A stretch of DNA of 64,000 nt from Thermosynechococcus vestitus BP-1 (GCF_000011345.1 NC_004113.1:682001-746000), one strand, 5' to 3'; shown: positions 54,387-64,000, counted from the stretch's first letter. The notes: generated by a model not told the origin, from the sequence alone. Numbers and translations are program-made.

Positions 54387-55963
54387 CGAAACTGCAATTG
54401 ACTCGGCTGAGCGGGATCCCCCAGTTGCTCAATACCGCGATCGTTGGCCGCCAGGTGCCGCAGAATCAGGTAAATCCGCTCCAGTTGATCGGGAGCATTG
54501 ATAGCGCCGGCGATCGCCCCCAAGTCGAGGGGCTCATCACTTTGTTCTAAGACTTTGACAATCTGGCGTTGCAGCGCCAAGTTTGCCGCTGCTGCTTTTT
54601 TCCCAGCTTCCACCCCCGGCTGATGGTAGGCATTGATATTCACCAAGAAGCCATAGAGACCCACCGCTCGCTCGTAGAGGGCAATCAGGGCACCCACGGT
54701 TTTGGGGGTCACCTCTGGAATGGTGACCGTCAGCGAGGGGCGATTCTTTTCATAGAGAGCTTGGCGGGTGCCGAGGAGCAGGCCACTGAGGTAATCCCCC
54801 GCCGTGATTCCCGGCTCCACCTCAATGCTGGGTTCTTGACCATCCCGCAACACTTCAATAAAGGTAACAAAAAAGTTAGGTAGGCCATCCCGTAACTGCT
54901 GTACATAGGCGTGTTGATCGGTGGTTCCCTTGTTGCCATAGACGGCAATCCCTTGGTGGACAATGTTGCCGTTGAGATCGGTTTCCTTGCCGAGGGACTC
55001 CATCACCAACTGCTGCAAGTAGCGGCTAAACAGCAGCAGACTGTCTTTGTACGGCAGGATAACCATATCTTTTTCCCCCCGACCCTTGCCTGCATGGTGC
55101 CAAGCTAGGGCGAGGAGGGCGGCGGGATTTTGGCGGATATTCGGCACACGCGTTGCCTGATCCATCAATTTTGCTCCCATGAGCAGGTCATCAATGTCAA
55201 TCCCTTGCAGGGCTGCGGGCAATAGGCCCACCGTTGAGAGTTCGGAGGTGCGTCCCCCCACCCAGTCAAACATTGGGAAAATGGCAAGCCAACCGTTTGA
55301 CTCCGCCACTTGGGCAAGGCCACTGCCGGGCAGGGTGACGGCCACGGCGTGATCGGCAAAGGCCAGACCGGCGCGTTGGAAGCGGGCTTGGGCTTCTAGC
55401 ATGCCGTTGCGGGTTTCCGGTGTCCCCCCCGATTTGGAAATGACAAGCACGAGAGTGGTGCGCAGGCGATCGCCCAATTCCGCAAAGACCCGTTCAAAGC
55501 CTGCCGGATCCGTGTTGTCCAAAAAATGAATGTTCAGGGGAGGATGGACGGGCGCGAGGGCAGCGGCGACAAACTGCGGACCCAGGGCAGAGCCACCAAT
55601 GCCAATTGAGAGAATTTCTGTAAAGTGACCCCCTTGGGGTGGGGCAATGGCCCCACTGTGGACTTGCTGGCTAAACTGCTTTACTTGGGCGATCGCATCG
55701 CGGATTTGCGAGCGCAACTCCGGACTAGGGGCTAAGTCTGGATCCCGCAGCCAGTAATGACCCACCATGCGCCCTTCATCGGGGTTGGCGATCGCCCCCG
55801 CCTCCAATTCCTTCATCTGCTCAAAGGCGCGCTCAAAGGCTGGCTCTAGGCGATGGACAACTTCTGGAGTCAGCCCCATGCGACTAACATCCACATAGAA
55901 CTCCAGTTCGGGGTGATAGTACAACCAGTCTTGGTAATGCTGCCACAGAGCCAAAGCATCCAT
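54374..55963 (-). CDS. pgi: glucose-6-phosphate isomerase
   Basis: 529 residues, cyanobacterial-type PGI. SIS-fold blocks: [47 protein letters not shown] and the catalytic Glu/His region [28 protein letters not shown]. Interconverts glucose-6-P and fructose-6-P. ATG at 55963; next to a lipoprotein gene on the same strand with which it overlaps. Confidence 0.95.
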   Translation of the reverse strand: MDALALWQHYQDWLYYHPELEFYVDVSRMGLTPEVVHRLEPAFERAFEQMKELEAGAIANPDEGRMVGHYWLRDPDLAPSPELRSQIRDAIAQVKQFSQQVHSGAIAPPQGGHFTEILSIGIGGSALGPQFVAAALAPVHPPLNIHFLDNTDPAGFERVFAELGDRLRTTLVLVISKSGGTPETRNGMLEAQARFQRAGLAFADHAVAVTLPGSGLAQVAESNGWLAIFPMFDWVGGRTSELSTVGLLPAALQGIDIDDLLMGAKLMDQATRVPNIRQNPAALLALAWHHAGKGRGEKDMVILPYKDSLLLFSRYLQQLVMESLGKETDLNGNIVHQGIAVYGNKGTTDQHAYVQQLRDGLPNFFVTFIEVLRDGQEPSIEVEPGITAGDYLSGLLLGTRQALYEKNRPSLTVTIPEVTPKTVGALIALYERAVGLYGFLVNINAYHQPGVEAGKKAAAANLALQRQIVKVLEQSDEPLDLGAIAGAINAPDQLERIYLILRHLAANDRGIEQLGDPAQPSQLQFRWQR

Positions 55964-56223
55964 AGAAAATACTCTCGCGCTACAATCTCAGCCTACCGCA
56001 ACAACCGTCCCTGATAATCTCAGCCGTGCGGGTCACTCTGAACATCACCCCCTATCTAGGGGCGCAGTTATCGGGTTGGCCGGTCTATCCTATGACTTGG
56101 CCACAGGCGCAGTATCGGGGCAGCACCGCCCATTGCCCGATCTAGCCCACGCTCAAGCCGATTCGCACCAAACATCTCCTCTGCAGTTTACCAGGGACAC
56201 TCGCCAGTCTGGAGTAGCGAGGT

Positions 56224-56748
56224 TTGGCCAGAAAAAAGCGATTGCTTTTGCAGCGTTCATCGCCCCCACCAAGACTCTGCCCTACCCCCTCATCGAAGAG
56301 GACAACCGCCGAACAACCTACCCTCAGCGATGTCGCTGTGGAAAAGTTCACTGTGTCAGTGCATAACGCAATGCGGGGAGCGCGCGAGCTGATCGAGGCG
56401 TGCCAGAAAATCACAACCCCTGAAGAGTGCAAAGCCATTATCGAGCAGGCGCACAAAAAAACAAGCAGTGGCCATGGCAGCCTTCGAGAGACTCCGGCGT
56501 TGCTGTGGGTTCGAAACATGGGCACTCCGCAAAACCTTGACCCTGCCCAGCGCGAAATGGGGCGCATGGTTTTGGACTTCAAAGGAGCAAATCGGGGTAT
56601 GACTCCCGCCCAGCTTTTAAGGAGCCACCGGCTGGATCAGGCGAGGGGACTTCTCCCCATCAAGGCGCTCTTTGGTAACCTGGGCCAGCTGCTTGCTCTG
56701 GCGGAGGAAGCGAAGAGTAATGAAAGCACGCTACCCTCAACTGCTTGA
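56224..56748 (+). CDS. hypothetical protein
   Basis: 174 codons from a TTG at 56224, or shorter from a GTG/ATG near 56360-56371. The central part (VHNAMRGARELIEACQKITTPEECKAIIEQAHKK) looks like a real amphipathic helical protein; the Arg/Pro-rich first 40 residues do not, so the true start is probably downstream. No family recognised. It sits between pgi and ndhD1 and points towards ndhD1's 3' end. Confidence 0.45.
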   Translation: MARKKRLLLQRSSPPPRLCPTPSSKRTTAEQPTLSDVAVEKFTVSVHNAMRGARELIEACQKITTPEECKAIIEQAHKKTSSGHGSLRETPALLWVRNMGTPQNLDPAQREMGRMVLDFKGANRGMTPAQLLRSHRLDQARGLLPIKALFGNLGQLLALAEEAKSNESTLPSTA

Positions 56749-56807
56749 TGGCTTGATCGCACCCCTGCGACAGGCGGCCAAAGGGAAAAGCCCCAAGCAC
56801 AGCCAAC

Positions 56808-58397
56808 TTACTGGGCATTGGCCTTGAGTTGCGGTGCCACCATCGGCAGAATCCCCAGGGGCTGCTCCGTCTGCTGAGCCAGGGTCGGTAGCACCTCCCG
56901 TGCCCGCGCAATCACCTGACCGGTCGTGGCATCGTAAATTTGCGTCAATAGCTTGGGATAGAGGCCAATGCCAATAATCGGCACCAACAGACAGGCAATG
57001 ATAAACACTTCACGGGGTTCAGCATCCACAAGGGCCTCATGCTCAACCAGTTCCTTGTTTTCGGGGCCGTAGAAAATTTCCCGCAGCATCGAGAGCAGAT
57101 AAATCGGTGTCAGGATGACCCCCACCGCTGCCAAAAAGACCACAATCACACGGAAGGGCAAAGAATAGGCATCACTGGTGGCAAAGCCAATAAAGACCAT
57201 CAGCTCAGCCACAAAGCCACTCATCCCCGGCAAAGCAAGGGAGGCCAAGGAGCAGGCGGTAAACATGGCAAAAATTTTCTTCATTTTCTGGCCAACACCG
57301 CCCATTTCCTCCAGAATCAGTGTGTGGGTACGGTCATAGGTAGCCCCCACCAAGAAGAAGAGGCTCGCGCCAATCAACCCGTGGGAGACCATTTGCAGTA
57401 CCGCCCCACTCATACCCAAGTTGGTAAAGGAGGCAATTCCAATCAGGACAAAGCCTATGTGGGAAATCGAAGAGTAGGCAATTTTGCGCTTGAGATTCCG
57501 CTGAGCATAGGAGGTCAACGCCGCATAGATGATATTCACAACCCCCAAAATCACCAAAACGGGGGCAAACTTGGCATGGGCTGCCGGCAGCATATCCACA
57601 TTCATGCGAATTAGGGCATAGCCTCCCATCTTCAGGAGAATCCCCGCCAGGAGCATGTGCACTGGCGCTGTTGCTTCACCGTGGGCATCCGGCAGCCATG
57701 TATGTAGGGGGACAATCGGCAGCTTGACGCCATAGGCCACCAAAAACCCTGCATAGACCAGCAGTTGAAAACCAAGGGCATAGTCCTTGGCCGCCAAGGT
57801 TTGCATATCAAAGCTGACGGTGTCGCCATAGAAGGCCATCGCCAAGCCCGCCACCAAAATAAAAAGGGAACTACCGGCGGTGTAGAGAATAAACTTTGTT
57901 GCCGCGTATTGACGCTTGTGGCCGCCCCAAATTGCCAAGAGCAGGTACACGGGAATGAGTTCCAGTTCCCACGCCAGGAAAAACACCAGCATATCCTGGA
58001 CGGCAAAAACAGCAATCTGGCCACCGTACATCGCCAGCATCAAAAAGTAAAACAGTCGCGGTTTCAGGGTGACTGGCCAAGCCGCCAAAATCGCCAGCGT
58101 CGTAATAAAGCCCGTGAGTAAAATCAGGGGCATTGAGAGCCCATCGGCCCCCACTGACCAGCGCAGGCCAATTTCGGGAATCCAGTCATAGCTTTCCCAC
58201 AGTTGCATGCCGGGGGTGTTTAGGTCATAGAAATTGGTGAAGGCATAGACAATCAAGGCAAAGTCAATCAACCCCACCGCCAGGGCATACCAGCGGATGG
58301 GGCGGCCTTTGCCCGTAGGATCTGGAATGAAGGGAATCGCCAAGGCAGCCACAATGGGAAACAGGATAATTGTTGTCAGCCAAGGAAACGTACTCAT
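56808..58397 (-). CDS. ndhD1: NAD(P)H-quinone oxidoreductase chain 4 (NdhD1)
   Basis: NuoM-type antiporter-like membrane subunit of NDH-1L, 529 residues, about 14 helices. Conserved Glu in [19 protein letters not shown], Lys/His in [41 protein letters not shown] and [15 protein letters not shown]. The pairing with ndhF (48 bp upstream) identifies the NdhD1/NdhF1 respiratory and cyclic-flow module rather than the CO2-uptake NdhD3/F3 or D4/F4 types, which stand next to cup genes. Confidence 0.94.
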   Translation of the reverse strand: MSTFPWLTTIILFPIVAALAIPFIPDPTGKGRPIRWYALAVGLIDFALIVYAFTNFYDLNTPGMQLWESYDWIPEIGLRWSVGADGLSMPLILLTGFITTLAILAAWPVTLKPRLFYFLMLAMYGGQIAVFAVQDMLVFFLAWELELIPVYLLLAIWGGHKRQYAATKFILYTAGSSLFILVAGLAMAFYGDTVSFDMQTLAAKDYALGFQLLVYAGFLVAYGVKLPIVPLHTWLPDAHGEATAPVHMLLAGILLKMGGYALIRMNVDMLPAAHAKFAPVLVILGVVNIIYAALTSYAQRNLKRKIAYSSISHIGFVLIGIASFTNLGMSGAVLQMVSHGLIGASLFFLVGATYDRTHTLILEEMGGVGQKMKKIFAMFTACSLASLALPGMSGFVAELMVFIGFATSDAYSLPFRVIVVFLAAVGVILTPIYLLSMLREIFYGPENKELVEHEALVDAEPREVFIIACLLVPIIGIGLYPKLLTQIYDATTGQVIARAREVLPTLAQQTEQPLGILPMVAPQLKANAQ

Positions 58398-58445
58398 GGC
58401 AGTTGTATTACTCCTCCAGCAGTTGGGAAAGCAGCATCAGCAGGG

Positions 58446-60416
58446 TTAGGTTTGCACTGAGAAGATGACAAATCCCAACACCGCCAGCAGCACAATGAGG
58501 GCGTAGAATTGGGCACGGCCATTTTGCAAGTATTTCAGCCCTTCACCGGTGACCATCGTGACAAAACCCGTGAGGTTAACCACGCCATCAACGACGTTGT
58601 AGTCCACTTCCAAAACCTGACGTGCCAAGCGCCGACAGCCTTTGATAAAGACCGCTTCATAGAGTTCATCAAAATACCACTTATGCAGTGAGAACTGGTA
58701 CAGCGGTTGAATGGCTTTGGCGATCGCCTGCGGACTGGGGGTGCCCTTGAGGTACATCAGGTAGGCCACAGTGATGCCCATCAGACCAATCCCCACAGAG
58801 CTACCCCCAAGGATAAGGAACTCCGTCAAATCCACCGCGTGCTCCGCCACCTTCTCCTCACCAGGGGCATGGATAAAGACTTCAAAGAGATTGTTGAAGG
58901 GAGTGCCCACAAAACCAATCAAGGTTGAGGGAATCGCTAGAACCACCAAAGGCAGTGTCATCGTCCAAGGAGATTCATGGGGTACGGCAGCGTGGTGGCT
59001 ATGGTGATCATGATGCTCCTGTCGCTCTGGGGGCACATTGCGGAACTTGCCCTCAAAGGTCATGAAGTACATGCGGAACATGTAAAAAGCGGTTAAGCCA
59101 GCCGTGAGCCACGTCAGCAGCCACATTGCTGGGTTGGCATGAAAGACGGCACCTAAAATTTCATCCTTCGACCAAAAGCCGGCAAAGGGAGGCACGCCAG
59201 AAATCGCCAAGCACCCCACTAGAAACGTTGCCCCCGTAATCGGCATATACTTGCGCAGACCGCCCATATAGCGCATATCCTGGGCCAAGTCTGGGTTATG
59301 GCCAACCACCCCTTCCATGCTGTGAATCACTGACCCCGATCCAAGGAAGAGCATCGCTTTGAAGTAGGCATGGGTCATCAGGTGAAAGAGGCCAGCACTG
59401 TAAGCACCTACCCCCATCCCCATAACCATGTACCCCAGTTGGGAAATGGTGGAATAGGCCAAGCTCTTTTTGATGTCGTTTTGGGTGATGGCAATCGTTG
59501 CCCCCATAAACGCCGTAAAGGCACCCGTCCAAGCAATGGTCGTCATGACTTGGGGCAATTGCTCAAACACAGGGAACATCCGCGCAATCAGGAAGACCCC
59601 CGCTGCCACCATGGTTGCTGCGTGAATCAAGGCGGAAATGGGTGTCGGACCCTCCATGGCATCCGGTAGCCACACGTGCAGGGGAAATTGGGCAGATTTG
59701 GCCACTGGTCCTAGAAAGACCAAGATAGCAAGAATGGCGGCAAGACTAGGGGAAAGTAGCCCCGTATTGACCAGTTCCGTCAGGCGATCGCCCATCCCGG
59801 CAAAGTCAAATGTGCCGGTTGCCCAAAACAGACCCACCATTCCCAACAGGAGCCCAAAGTCCCCAACTCGGTTGGTGACAAAGGCTTTTTGTGCAGCTTC
59901 TGCGGCGCTTTTGCGGTCATACCAGAAGCCAATTAGCAGGTAGGAACACATCCCCACTAGTTCCCAAAAGATGTAAACCTGCACCAAGTTGGGACTGACC
60001 ACCAACCCCAGCATTGAGGAACCAAACAAGCTCAAGTAGGCAAAAAAGCGCACGTAGCCCGGATCATGGGCCATGTAGCCATCGCTGTAGAGCATGACTA
60101 AAAAGGCCACCGTTGTGACGATGACCAACATCAATGCTGCTAAGGGGTCAATCACGTATCCCATGGCAATGTGGAGATTGCCCGCCGCTGCCCATTCAAT
60201 CATTTGTGTATAGGGGAGATGGCCTTGGACTTGGCTCCAGAAAAGAGTCAGGGAATGCCCCATGGCGATCGCCATCAACGCCATGATGAAAATGGCACTG
60301 GGTCGCCGCAGTTTCGAGGTGGTCTCTGAGAAGGCAATCAAGCCAAAGCCAACAATCAGCGCTCCCAAGAGGGGTAAAACGGGAATCAGCCAAGCGTATT
60401 GATACAGGGGTTCCAT
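58446..60416 (-). CDS. ndhF1: NAD(P)H-quinone oxidoreductase chain 5 (NdhF1)
   Basis: NuoL-type distal membrane subunit of NDH-1L, 656 residues with N-terminal antiporter core (FWELVGMCSYLLIGFWYDRKSAAEAAQKAF, AQFPLHVWLPDAMEGPTPISALIHAATMVAAGVFLIARMFP) and the C-terminal lateral-helix region (HHDHHSHHAAVPHES is a His-rich loop near residue 480, then the long helix). First gene of ndhF1-ndhD1. The IS481 element inserted 108 bp upstream of its start separates it from its original upstream region. Confidence 0.94.
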   Translation of the reverse strand: MEPLYQYAWLIPVLPLLGALIVGFGLIAFSETTSKLRRPSAIFIMALMAIAMGHSLTLFWSQVQGHLPYTQMIEWAAAGNLHIAMGYVIDPLAALMLVIVTTVAFLVMLYSDGYMAHDPGYVRFFAYLSLFGSSMLGLVVSPNLVQVYIFWELVGMCSYLLIGFWYDRKSAAEAAQKAFVTNRVGDFGLLLGMVGLFWATGTFDFAGMGDRLTELVNTGLLSPSLAAILAILVFLGPVAKSAQFPLHVWLPDAMEGPTPISALIHAATMVAAGVFLIARMFPVFEQLPQVMTTIAWTGAFTAFMGATIAITQNDIKKSLAYSTISQLGYMVMGMGVGAYSAGLFHLMTHAYFKAMLFLGSGSVIHSMEGVVGHNPDLAQDMRYMGGLRKYMPITGATFLVGCLAISGVPPFAGFWSKDEILGAVFHANPAMWLLTWLTAGLTAFYMFRMYFMTFEGKFRNVPPERQEHHDHHSHHAAVPHESPWTMTLPLVVLAIPSTLIGFVGTPFNNLFEVFIHAPGEEKVAEHAVDLTEFLILGGSSVGIGLMGITVAYLMYLKGTPSPQAIAKAIQPLYQFSLHKWYFDELYEAVFIKGCRRLARQVLEVDYNVVDGVVNLTGFVTMVTGEGLKYLQNGRAQFYALIVLLAVLGFVIFSVQT

Positions 60417-60516
60417 GCGTGCTACCTAACTTTCCATGAGAGCTGCCTGCCTAGAAAACCAAATAGGTATGAATCGCTAGTGCAAGCAAAACCCTCTACA
60501 TTCTGCCATATCCCTT

Positions 60517-61512
60517 TTAGTAAGTGTCAAGACCCGTGACATTATCTACCCTTGAAACGAAGAGGTCTGGTCGCTCAGTTTGCCACCATCGCAGTTTCTC
60601 AATGGGAGTCATGTGGCCCAAAACGCGTTGGGGAATGCGGTGATTGTACGCCCAAAGGTATCGCGTGAGCGTCTCTTGCAAGTCGGCTGCCGAGACAAAG
60701 CGTTCAGCGCGCAGAATCTCCGCAATGCGGCCGTTGAAGCGTTCCACCATCCCGTTGGTTTGCGGATGGCGGGGTTGGATGAGCCGATGGGTGATGCGCT
60801 TTTCACGACAGAGCTGATCAAACGGATGGTGTCCCGTGGGTTGGCGTTCGCCTGCGGAGGAGAAACGGTCGGTAAACTCCTTGCCGTTATCAGTCAGCAC
60901 CGTACGCACCACGAAAGGAGCGTTGGCAAGGACATTTGCAAGAAAGCGCGTTGCCGATTCTGCGCTCTTCTCCTCGTGGATTGCCAAATAGACCCAGCGC
61001 GTTGCCCGATCAATCGCGACAAAGAGGTAGCGGCGCTGCTCCTCATCCGGCATTTGTGGCAGGTATTTGACGTCGATGTGGATGAACCCAGGTGCGTACG
61101 CTTTGAACTGCCGCGTGGTGCTTTTGGGACTGCCTTCGAGGCTTTCGCGTTCCTTTTGCAGTATCCTGAGGTTCGAGACTCCGTGGCGACGCAGGCAGCG
61201 ATCCAGCGCTGAGCGGCTCAGATTGGGGTTGAGGAACGTCCGGGCAAGAACGAGAAGGTCATCAAGAGGCAGCAAAAGGAGCTTACGCACCTCAACGATC
61301 ACAAGCTCTTGCGCTTCCGTAAGCGTCGTTTGCAGGCGGTGCGGGCGGGTGCTTTTGTCTTCAACGGTTGCGCGCTTACGCCATTTCGCTACCGTGTGCC
61401 GGTGGATCCCGTAACGTCTGGCAAGCTCGCGATGACTGATCGAAGCCGGTGCTTGTTGGATTTCACGGCGAATTCGGGGTGTCGTTCGGGCGTTGGCATG
61501 AATACGTGGCAT
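60517..61512 (-). CDS. IS481-family transposase (DDE, rve integrase core)
   Basis: 331 residues from ATG 61512 (MPRIHANARTTPRIRR), chosen because it starts well within the inverted repeat; an upstream ATG at 61557 would add 15 residues. N-terminal helix-turn-helix (ISHRELARRYGIHRHTVAKWRKR, residues 25-47), then integrase catalytic core with D147 (FIHIDVKYLP), D208 (VLTDNGKEF) and E257 (GMVERFNGR). C-terminal LDTY runs a few bases past the element's left end into the target duplication (stop at 60517-60519), so the stop codon is supplied by host DNA. Full length, no frameshift, so presumably active. Confidence 0.92.
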   Translation of the reverse strand: MPRIHANARTTPRIRREIQQAPASISHRELARRYGIHRHTVAKWRKRATVEDKSTRPHRLQTTLTEAQELVIVEVRKLLLLPLDDLLVLARTFLNPNLSRSALDRCLRRHGVSNLRILQKERESLEGSPKSTTRQFKAYAPGFIHIDVKYLPQMPDEEQRRYLFVAIDRATRWVYLAIHEEKSAESATRFLANVLANAPFVVRTVLTDNGKEFTDRFSSAGERQPTGHHPFDQLCREKRITHRLIQPRHPQTNGMVERFNGRIAEILRAERFVSAADLQETLTRYLWAYNHRIPQRVLGHMTPIEKLRWWQTERPDLFVSRVDNVTGLDTY

Positions 61513-61625
61513 GGTGATACTCCATCGTTGAACGCTTTCCGACCTTGGAACAAGCACTCAAGGAGCCGGTACGCTTCGAAGAGTTTAGCACGACTTCTGG
61601 GAATATAATGATGCGGGACCTGACA
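60525..61625 (-). mobile_element. IS481-family insertion sequence with 6-bp target duplication
   Basis: 1101 bp. Ends TGT...ACA. Imperfect inverted repeats of about 21 bp: left TGTCAAGACCCGTGACATTA, right (complement) TGTCAGGTCCCGCATCATTA. It is flanked on both sides by AGTAAG (60519-60524 and 61626-61631), a clean target-site duplication. The element carries a single transposase and looks intact. It sits 108 bp upstream of ndhF1, with transposase and ndhF1 in the same direction. Confidence 0.93.
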
Positions 61626-61882
61626 AGTAAGCAACGAGGGGTACTAGCTACAGAAAATTAAAAAACGGATGTTCTCTAGCTTTGCCGCCAGACATAATGA
61701 CAGCCCTTCCCTGAAGCAGGGGGGACACTAACAAAAATGAAATGTTCTGTTGATGAGCGCTGACAGTGGCTTCGACAGCGTTGTGCCTCTTGCCGCCTTG
61801 TGAAAAGAGCTGTAGTCATGGAACAAGCAAGAAAGGCTCGCCCGTCTAAGGATACATTGAGGCAGCGATGAGGGAGACCGCG

Positions 61883-62602
61883 ATGGAATTGCGTTTTGTC
61901 ATGGGACGCTTGCACCGGCTAGGGTCTGTCATTGGGGGGGCGATCGCCCTGATTTTTATCCCCCATACTACCCTTGGCCAAAATGCCCCTGATTCGCGCA
62001 TGGTGCAGCGGGTCGAAAACGCCACATTTGTCCTCGGCGAGTTTACATTCAATAGCAGCAATCGCATTCCCCCAACAATTGTCCAGCGTGCCCAAGGGAT
62101 TGCCATTATTCCCAATGTGGTTCAAGCTGGCTTTATCTTTGGTGGTCGGCGTGGTGCCGGCATTCTGCTTGTGCGCAATGAGAAGAACCAATGGAGTCAG
62201 CCTGCTTTTATTACAATGACCGGTGGGAGCTTTGGCCTGCAAATCGGCGCCCAAGCCACGGATGTCGTGCTGGCCTTCATGGATAAATCCGTCGTCATGC
62301 GCAGCTTGGCGCAGTCCTTTCGCTTAGGGGGCAATGTCTCCGTGGCCGCAGGCCCCGTGGGTGGAGAAGTTGTCAGTCCTACAGACCCTAGTCCCCAAGT
62401 CTTTTCCTACACCCGCAGTGCAGGTCTTTTTGCCGGCGTTGCCCTTGAGGGTGCCAAGATTAGTTTTGACCGTAGCGCCAGTACTCGCTTCTATGGCCGC
62501 TCCAACCTGACCCCGATGCAAATTTTCGAGAACTCGCCACCCCTCCCTTCCCCTCCCGTCCTCAATGGTCTCTACAATGCCCTTGCCCGTGCAGCTCGCT
62601 GA
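61883..62602 (+). CDS. SYLF-domain (YSC84-like) lipid-binding protein
   Basis: 239 residues from the ATG at 61883, which follows GGGAGACC; ATG 61868 is the alternative. A hydrophobic signal segment (SVIGGAIALIFIPHTTLGQ, cleavage near AL-GQ) precedes a SYLF domain with the blocks RIPPTIVQRAQGIAIIPNV, GFIFGGRRGAGILLV and FSYTRSAGLFAGVALEGAKISF. Members bind phosphoinositides or membranes; in bacteria the protein is probably exported, function unknown. About 250 bp separate it from the IS481 right end; that spacer has a small CCCTG/CAGGG hairpin near 61715. Confidence 0.82.
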   Translation: MELRFVMGRLHRLGSVIGGAIALIFIPHTTLGQNAPDSRMVQRVENATFVLGEFTFNSSNRIPPTIVQRAQGIAIIPNVVQAGFIFGGRRGAGILLVRNEKNQWSQPAFITMTGGSFGLQIGAQATDVVLAFMDKSVVMRSLAQSFRLGGNVSVAAGPVGGEVVSPTDPSPQVFSYTRSAGLFAGVALEGAKISFDRSASTRFYGRSNLTPMQIFENSPPLPSPPVLNGLYNALARAAR

Positions 62603-62663
62603 TCCCTCATCAAGACAGTGATAAGATAGCAGTCAATAGTCCGCACTGTATAGAGAGAACACT

Positions 62664-63011
62664 ATGGCACAGGGACAGGGTTTTGGCTTCGGCCTTGGCA
62701 AAATGAAAGAGCTGGCCGCCGCTATCCAAAAAGCGCAGCAAGTTCAAGAGGGCGCCAAGAAGCTTCAGGAAGACCTTGAAAGAATGGATATTGAGGGTCA
62801 AGCCGCGGGGGGTGCCGTGAAAGTGATTATGAGTGGCACCCAAGAACCCCGCCGCGTTGAGATCAGCCCCGATCTCCTGAGTGAAGGGGCTGAAGTGCTC
62901 TCCGACTTGGTGACAGCCGCCATGCGCGATGCGTACCAAAAATCTACTGCCACTATGCGGGAACGGATGGAAGAGTTGACAGGTAGCTTGAACGTTCCGG
63001 GTCTTGGTTAA
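62664..63011 (+). CDS. YbaB/EbfC-family nucleoid-associated protein
   Basis: 115 residues. The N-terminal helix ([28 protein letters not shown]) and central strand region ([28 protein letters not shown]) and C-terminal helix ([27 protein letters not shown]) are those of YbaB, a dimeric DNA-binding protein. Gly/Phe-rich start ([11 protein letters not shown]) is common in cyanobacterial members. It precedes a response regulator by 18 bp and may be co-transcribed with it. Confidence 0.9.
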   Translation: MAQGQGFGFGLGKMKELAAAIQKAQQVQEGAKKLQEDLERMDIEGQAAGGAVKVIMSGTQEPRRVEISPDLLSEGAEVLSDLVTAAMRDAYQKSTATMRERMEELTGSLNVPGLG

Positions 63012-63029
63012 TGCACTTCTGCGCCCACC

Positions 63030-63659
63030 ATGGCACCCAAGCTGCGGCTCCTGATTGTTGAAGATGACCCAATGATGCAACTCGGGCTAGGACAAGCCCT
63101 AGGAGAGCAGTTTGCTGTGGTGGGTTATGCCGAAGATGGCTATGGCGCCATTGATTTGACACGGCAATTACAGCCGCAAGTGATAGTTATGGACATTGGC
63201 CTACCCAGGCTAGATGGGATTGCAGCGACCCAACGGCTGAAGCGAGAATTTCCTGACATTCGTGTGGTGATGCTCACCTCTCACCAATCGGCCCTTGAAG
63301 CCGTTGCTGCCCTTTCTAGTGGTGCCGACGCCTACTGTATCAAGGGGGAAAGGATTGAGCGATTACTGATGGCGATCGCGGCGGCCCAAGAGGGAGCCAC
63401 CTATCTTGATCCCCAGATTGCTCGCCACGTCATCCAGCACCTGCATTCTCCCCAACCGACAATGGACTATCACCTTTCACAGCGGGAACTGGATGTCCTG
63501 AAGCTAATGGTGGAAGGTTACAGTAATCCTGAAATTGCCGGCAAACTGTTTTTGAGTCCAAATACGGTCAAGACCCATGTGCGCGGTATTTTGAACAAGT
63601 TGGCGGTGGATGACCGGGTGCAGGCGGCAGTTGTTGCCCTCCGTAACGGTTTAGTCTAG
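63030..63659 (+). CDS. NarL/LuxR-type response regulator
   Basis: 209 residues. Receiver domain (1-125) with acidic pocket E11-D12-D13, phosphoacceptor D55 (VIVMDIGLPR), T83 (VVMLTSHQS) and K105 (AYCIKGERIE). C-terminal LuxR helix-turn-helix (about 145-209): LSQRELDVLKLMVEGYSNPEIAGKLFLSPNTVKTHVRGILNKL. It is a DNA-binding transcription factor with an unknown cognate kinase (none in the window). ATG at 63030. Confidence 0.92.
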   Translation: MAPKLRLLIVEDDPMMQLGLGQALGEQFAVVGYAEDGYGAIDLTRQLQPQVIVMDIGLPRLDGIAATQRLKREFPDIRVVMLTSHQSALEAVAALSSGADAYCIKGERIERLLMAIAAAQEGATYLDPQIARHVIQHLHSPQPTMDYHLSQRELDVLKLMVEGYSNPEIAGKLFLSPNTVKTHVRGILNKLAVDDRVQAAVVALRNGLV

Positions 63660-63727
63660 GTCTGCCACAAGACTAAAGCAGACCTGTTTGGTAAAGGGGA
63701 ACCGTCAGTGTGGAGAGCCTGTGTCCT

Positions 63728-64000
63728 ATGGCATCCCCTACCAATGAGGCAACGGTTTTAGCCTCGGATCAAGAATCATCCCCTTTGTGGCAAATGAGTA
63801 GGCCTGCTTCTGTGGAGGAGTTGCCGCTCCTACAACCTAAGGTGCGGGTAGGGCGATCGCTCCACAATAAGATTGTGATTTCCTATCCGACCATTTCGCG
63901 GCGTCACTTTGAAATTGTTAAGACGGATACAGGTTATCGCATCCGTGATTTGGACAGTAAGCTAGGTCTGGTCTATGGCGATCGCCCCATCAAGGAAAAA
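63728..64000 (+). CDS. FHA-domain protein, N-terminal part (cut by window edge)
   Basis: 91 codons seen from ATG 63728 to the window end. After a polar N-terminal 35 residues it has the FHA start: KVRVGRSLHNKIVI (residues 38-51; VGRS), then SRRHFEIV (57-64) with the conserved Ser-Arg-Arg-His and a DLDSKLGLVYG. FHA domains bind phosphothreonine peptides. The C-terminal domain is beyond the window, so the type of protein (adenylate cyclase, kinase or other) is unknown. Confidence 0.8.
   Translation, partial: MASPTNEATVLASDQESSPLWQMSRPASVEELPLLQPKVRVGRSLHNKIVISYPTISRRHFEIVKTDTGYRIRDLDSKLGLVYGDRPIKEK

Noticed and set aside
56142-56582. 146-codon minus-strand frame upstream of ndhD1
   Set aside because: Antisense to the better-looking plus-strand hypothetical gene; Arg/Ser/Cys-rich composition typical of shadows.
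61710-61735. CCCTG/CAGGG hairpin taken as another IS605 end or a terminator
   Set aside because: The stem is only five strong pairs, it has no T-run, and it does not align with the two known element ends.
1483-63875. GCGATCGC sites as operators of individual genes
   Set aside because: They are genome-wide HIP1 repeats, found within genes as often as between them.

Overview
The window comes from a thermophilic unicellular cyanobacterium, very probably Thermosynechococcus (T. elongatus/vestitus group). The signs are a full set of cyanobacterial NDH-1 genes scattered over several loci (ndhA-I-G-E, ndhK, ndhL, ndhF1-D1), cytochrome b6f/c maturation genes (ccs1/ccsB, a CCB2/CCB4-like protein), aerobic coproporphyrinogen oxidase, several cyanobacteria-typical DUF proteins, and very frequent HIP1 octamers (GCGATCGC). 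The species name is inference from gene order and family knowledge, not from a database search.

Layout. 1-3.2 kb: UDP-glucose dehydrogenase (cut by the window edge), UDP-xylose synthase and dihydroorotase, all on the minus strand. 3.4-8.3 kb: ndhA-ndhI-ndhG-ndhE, an HtrA-type protease and a DUF3326 protein. 8.3-12.5 kb: a head-to-tail array of one truncated and four complete DUF2887/DUF4351 (Rpn-like, PD-(D/E)XK nuclease fold) genes that differ mainly in the copy number of a 12-bp minisatellite. 12.8-21.0 kb: a giant HpsA-like pilus-associated protein followed by four prepilin-like proteins. 21.1-24.2 kb: ccs1, hemF and a CCB2/CCB4-like gene. 24.3-26.1 kb: an L,D-transpeptidase gene split by an IS605-type tnpB element. 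26.1-32.4 kb: CPBP protease, pheS, ParA, a frameshifted small membrane protein and acnB. 32.4-36.9 kb: a gene remnant and the three-gene pntAB transhydrogenase operon. 36.1-39.6 kb: a HAD protein, trpC and a cryptochrome/photolyase pseudogene broken by a 189-bp IS605-type mini-element plus a frameshift. 39.9-45.1 kb: a CBS/MCP-like signalling protein, asparaginase, ndhK, ndhL, DUF3007 and malQ. 45.1-56.7 kb: two pentapeptide-repeat proteins, a DegT aminotransferase, D-lactate dehydrogenase-like, argG, YciI, CCA-transferase, a solute-binding lipoprotein, pgi and a hypothetical gene. 56.8-60.4 kb: ndhF1-ndhD1. 60.5-61.6 kb: an intact IS481-family element with a 6-bp target duplication, inserted just upstream of ndhF1. 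61.9-64 kb: a SYLF protein, YbaB/EbfC, a NarL-type regulator and a truncated FHA protein.

Most of the window is housekeeping: respiration and cyclic electron flow (NDH-1, transhydrogenase), amino-acid and pyrimidine synthesis, and carbon metabolism. The accessory parts are the 13-kb block from about 7.8 to 21.2 kb (nuclease-like array plus HpsA/pilin operon), in which I found no HIP1 site, and the three insertion events, two of which have destroyed a host gene and one of which has separated ndhF1-ndhD1 from its original upstream region. No tRNA, rRNA or CRISPR array was seen.
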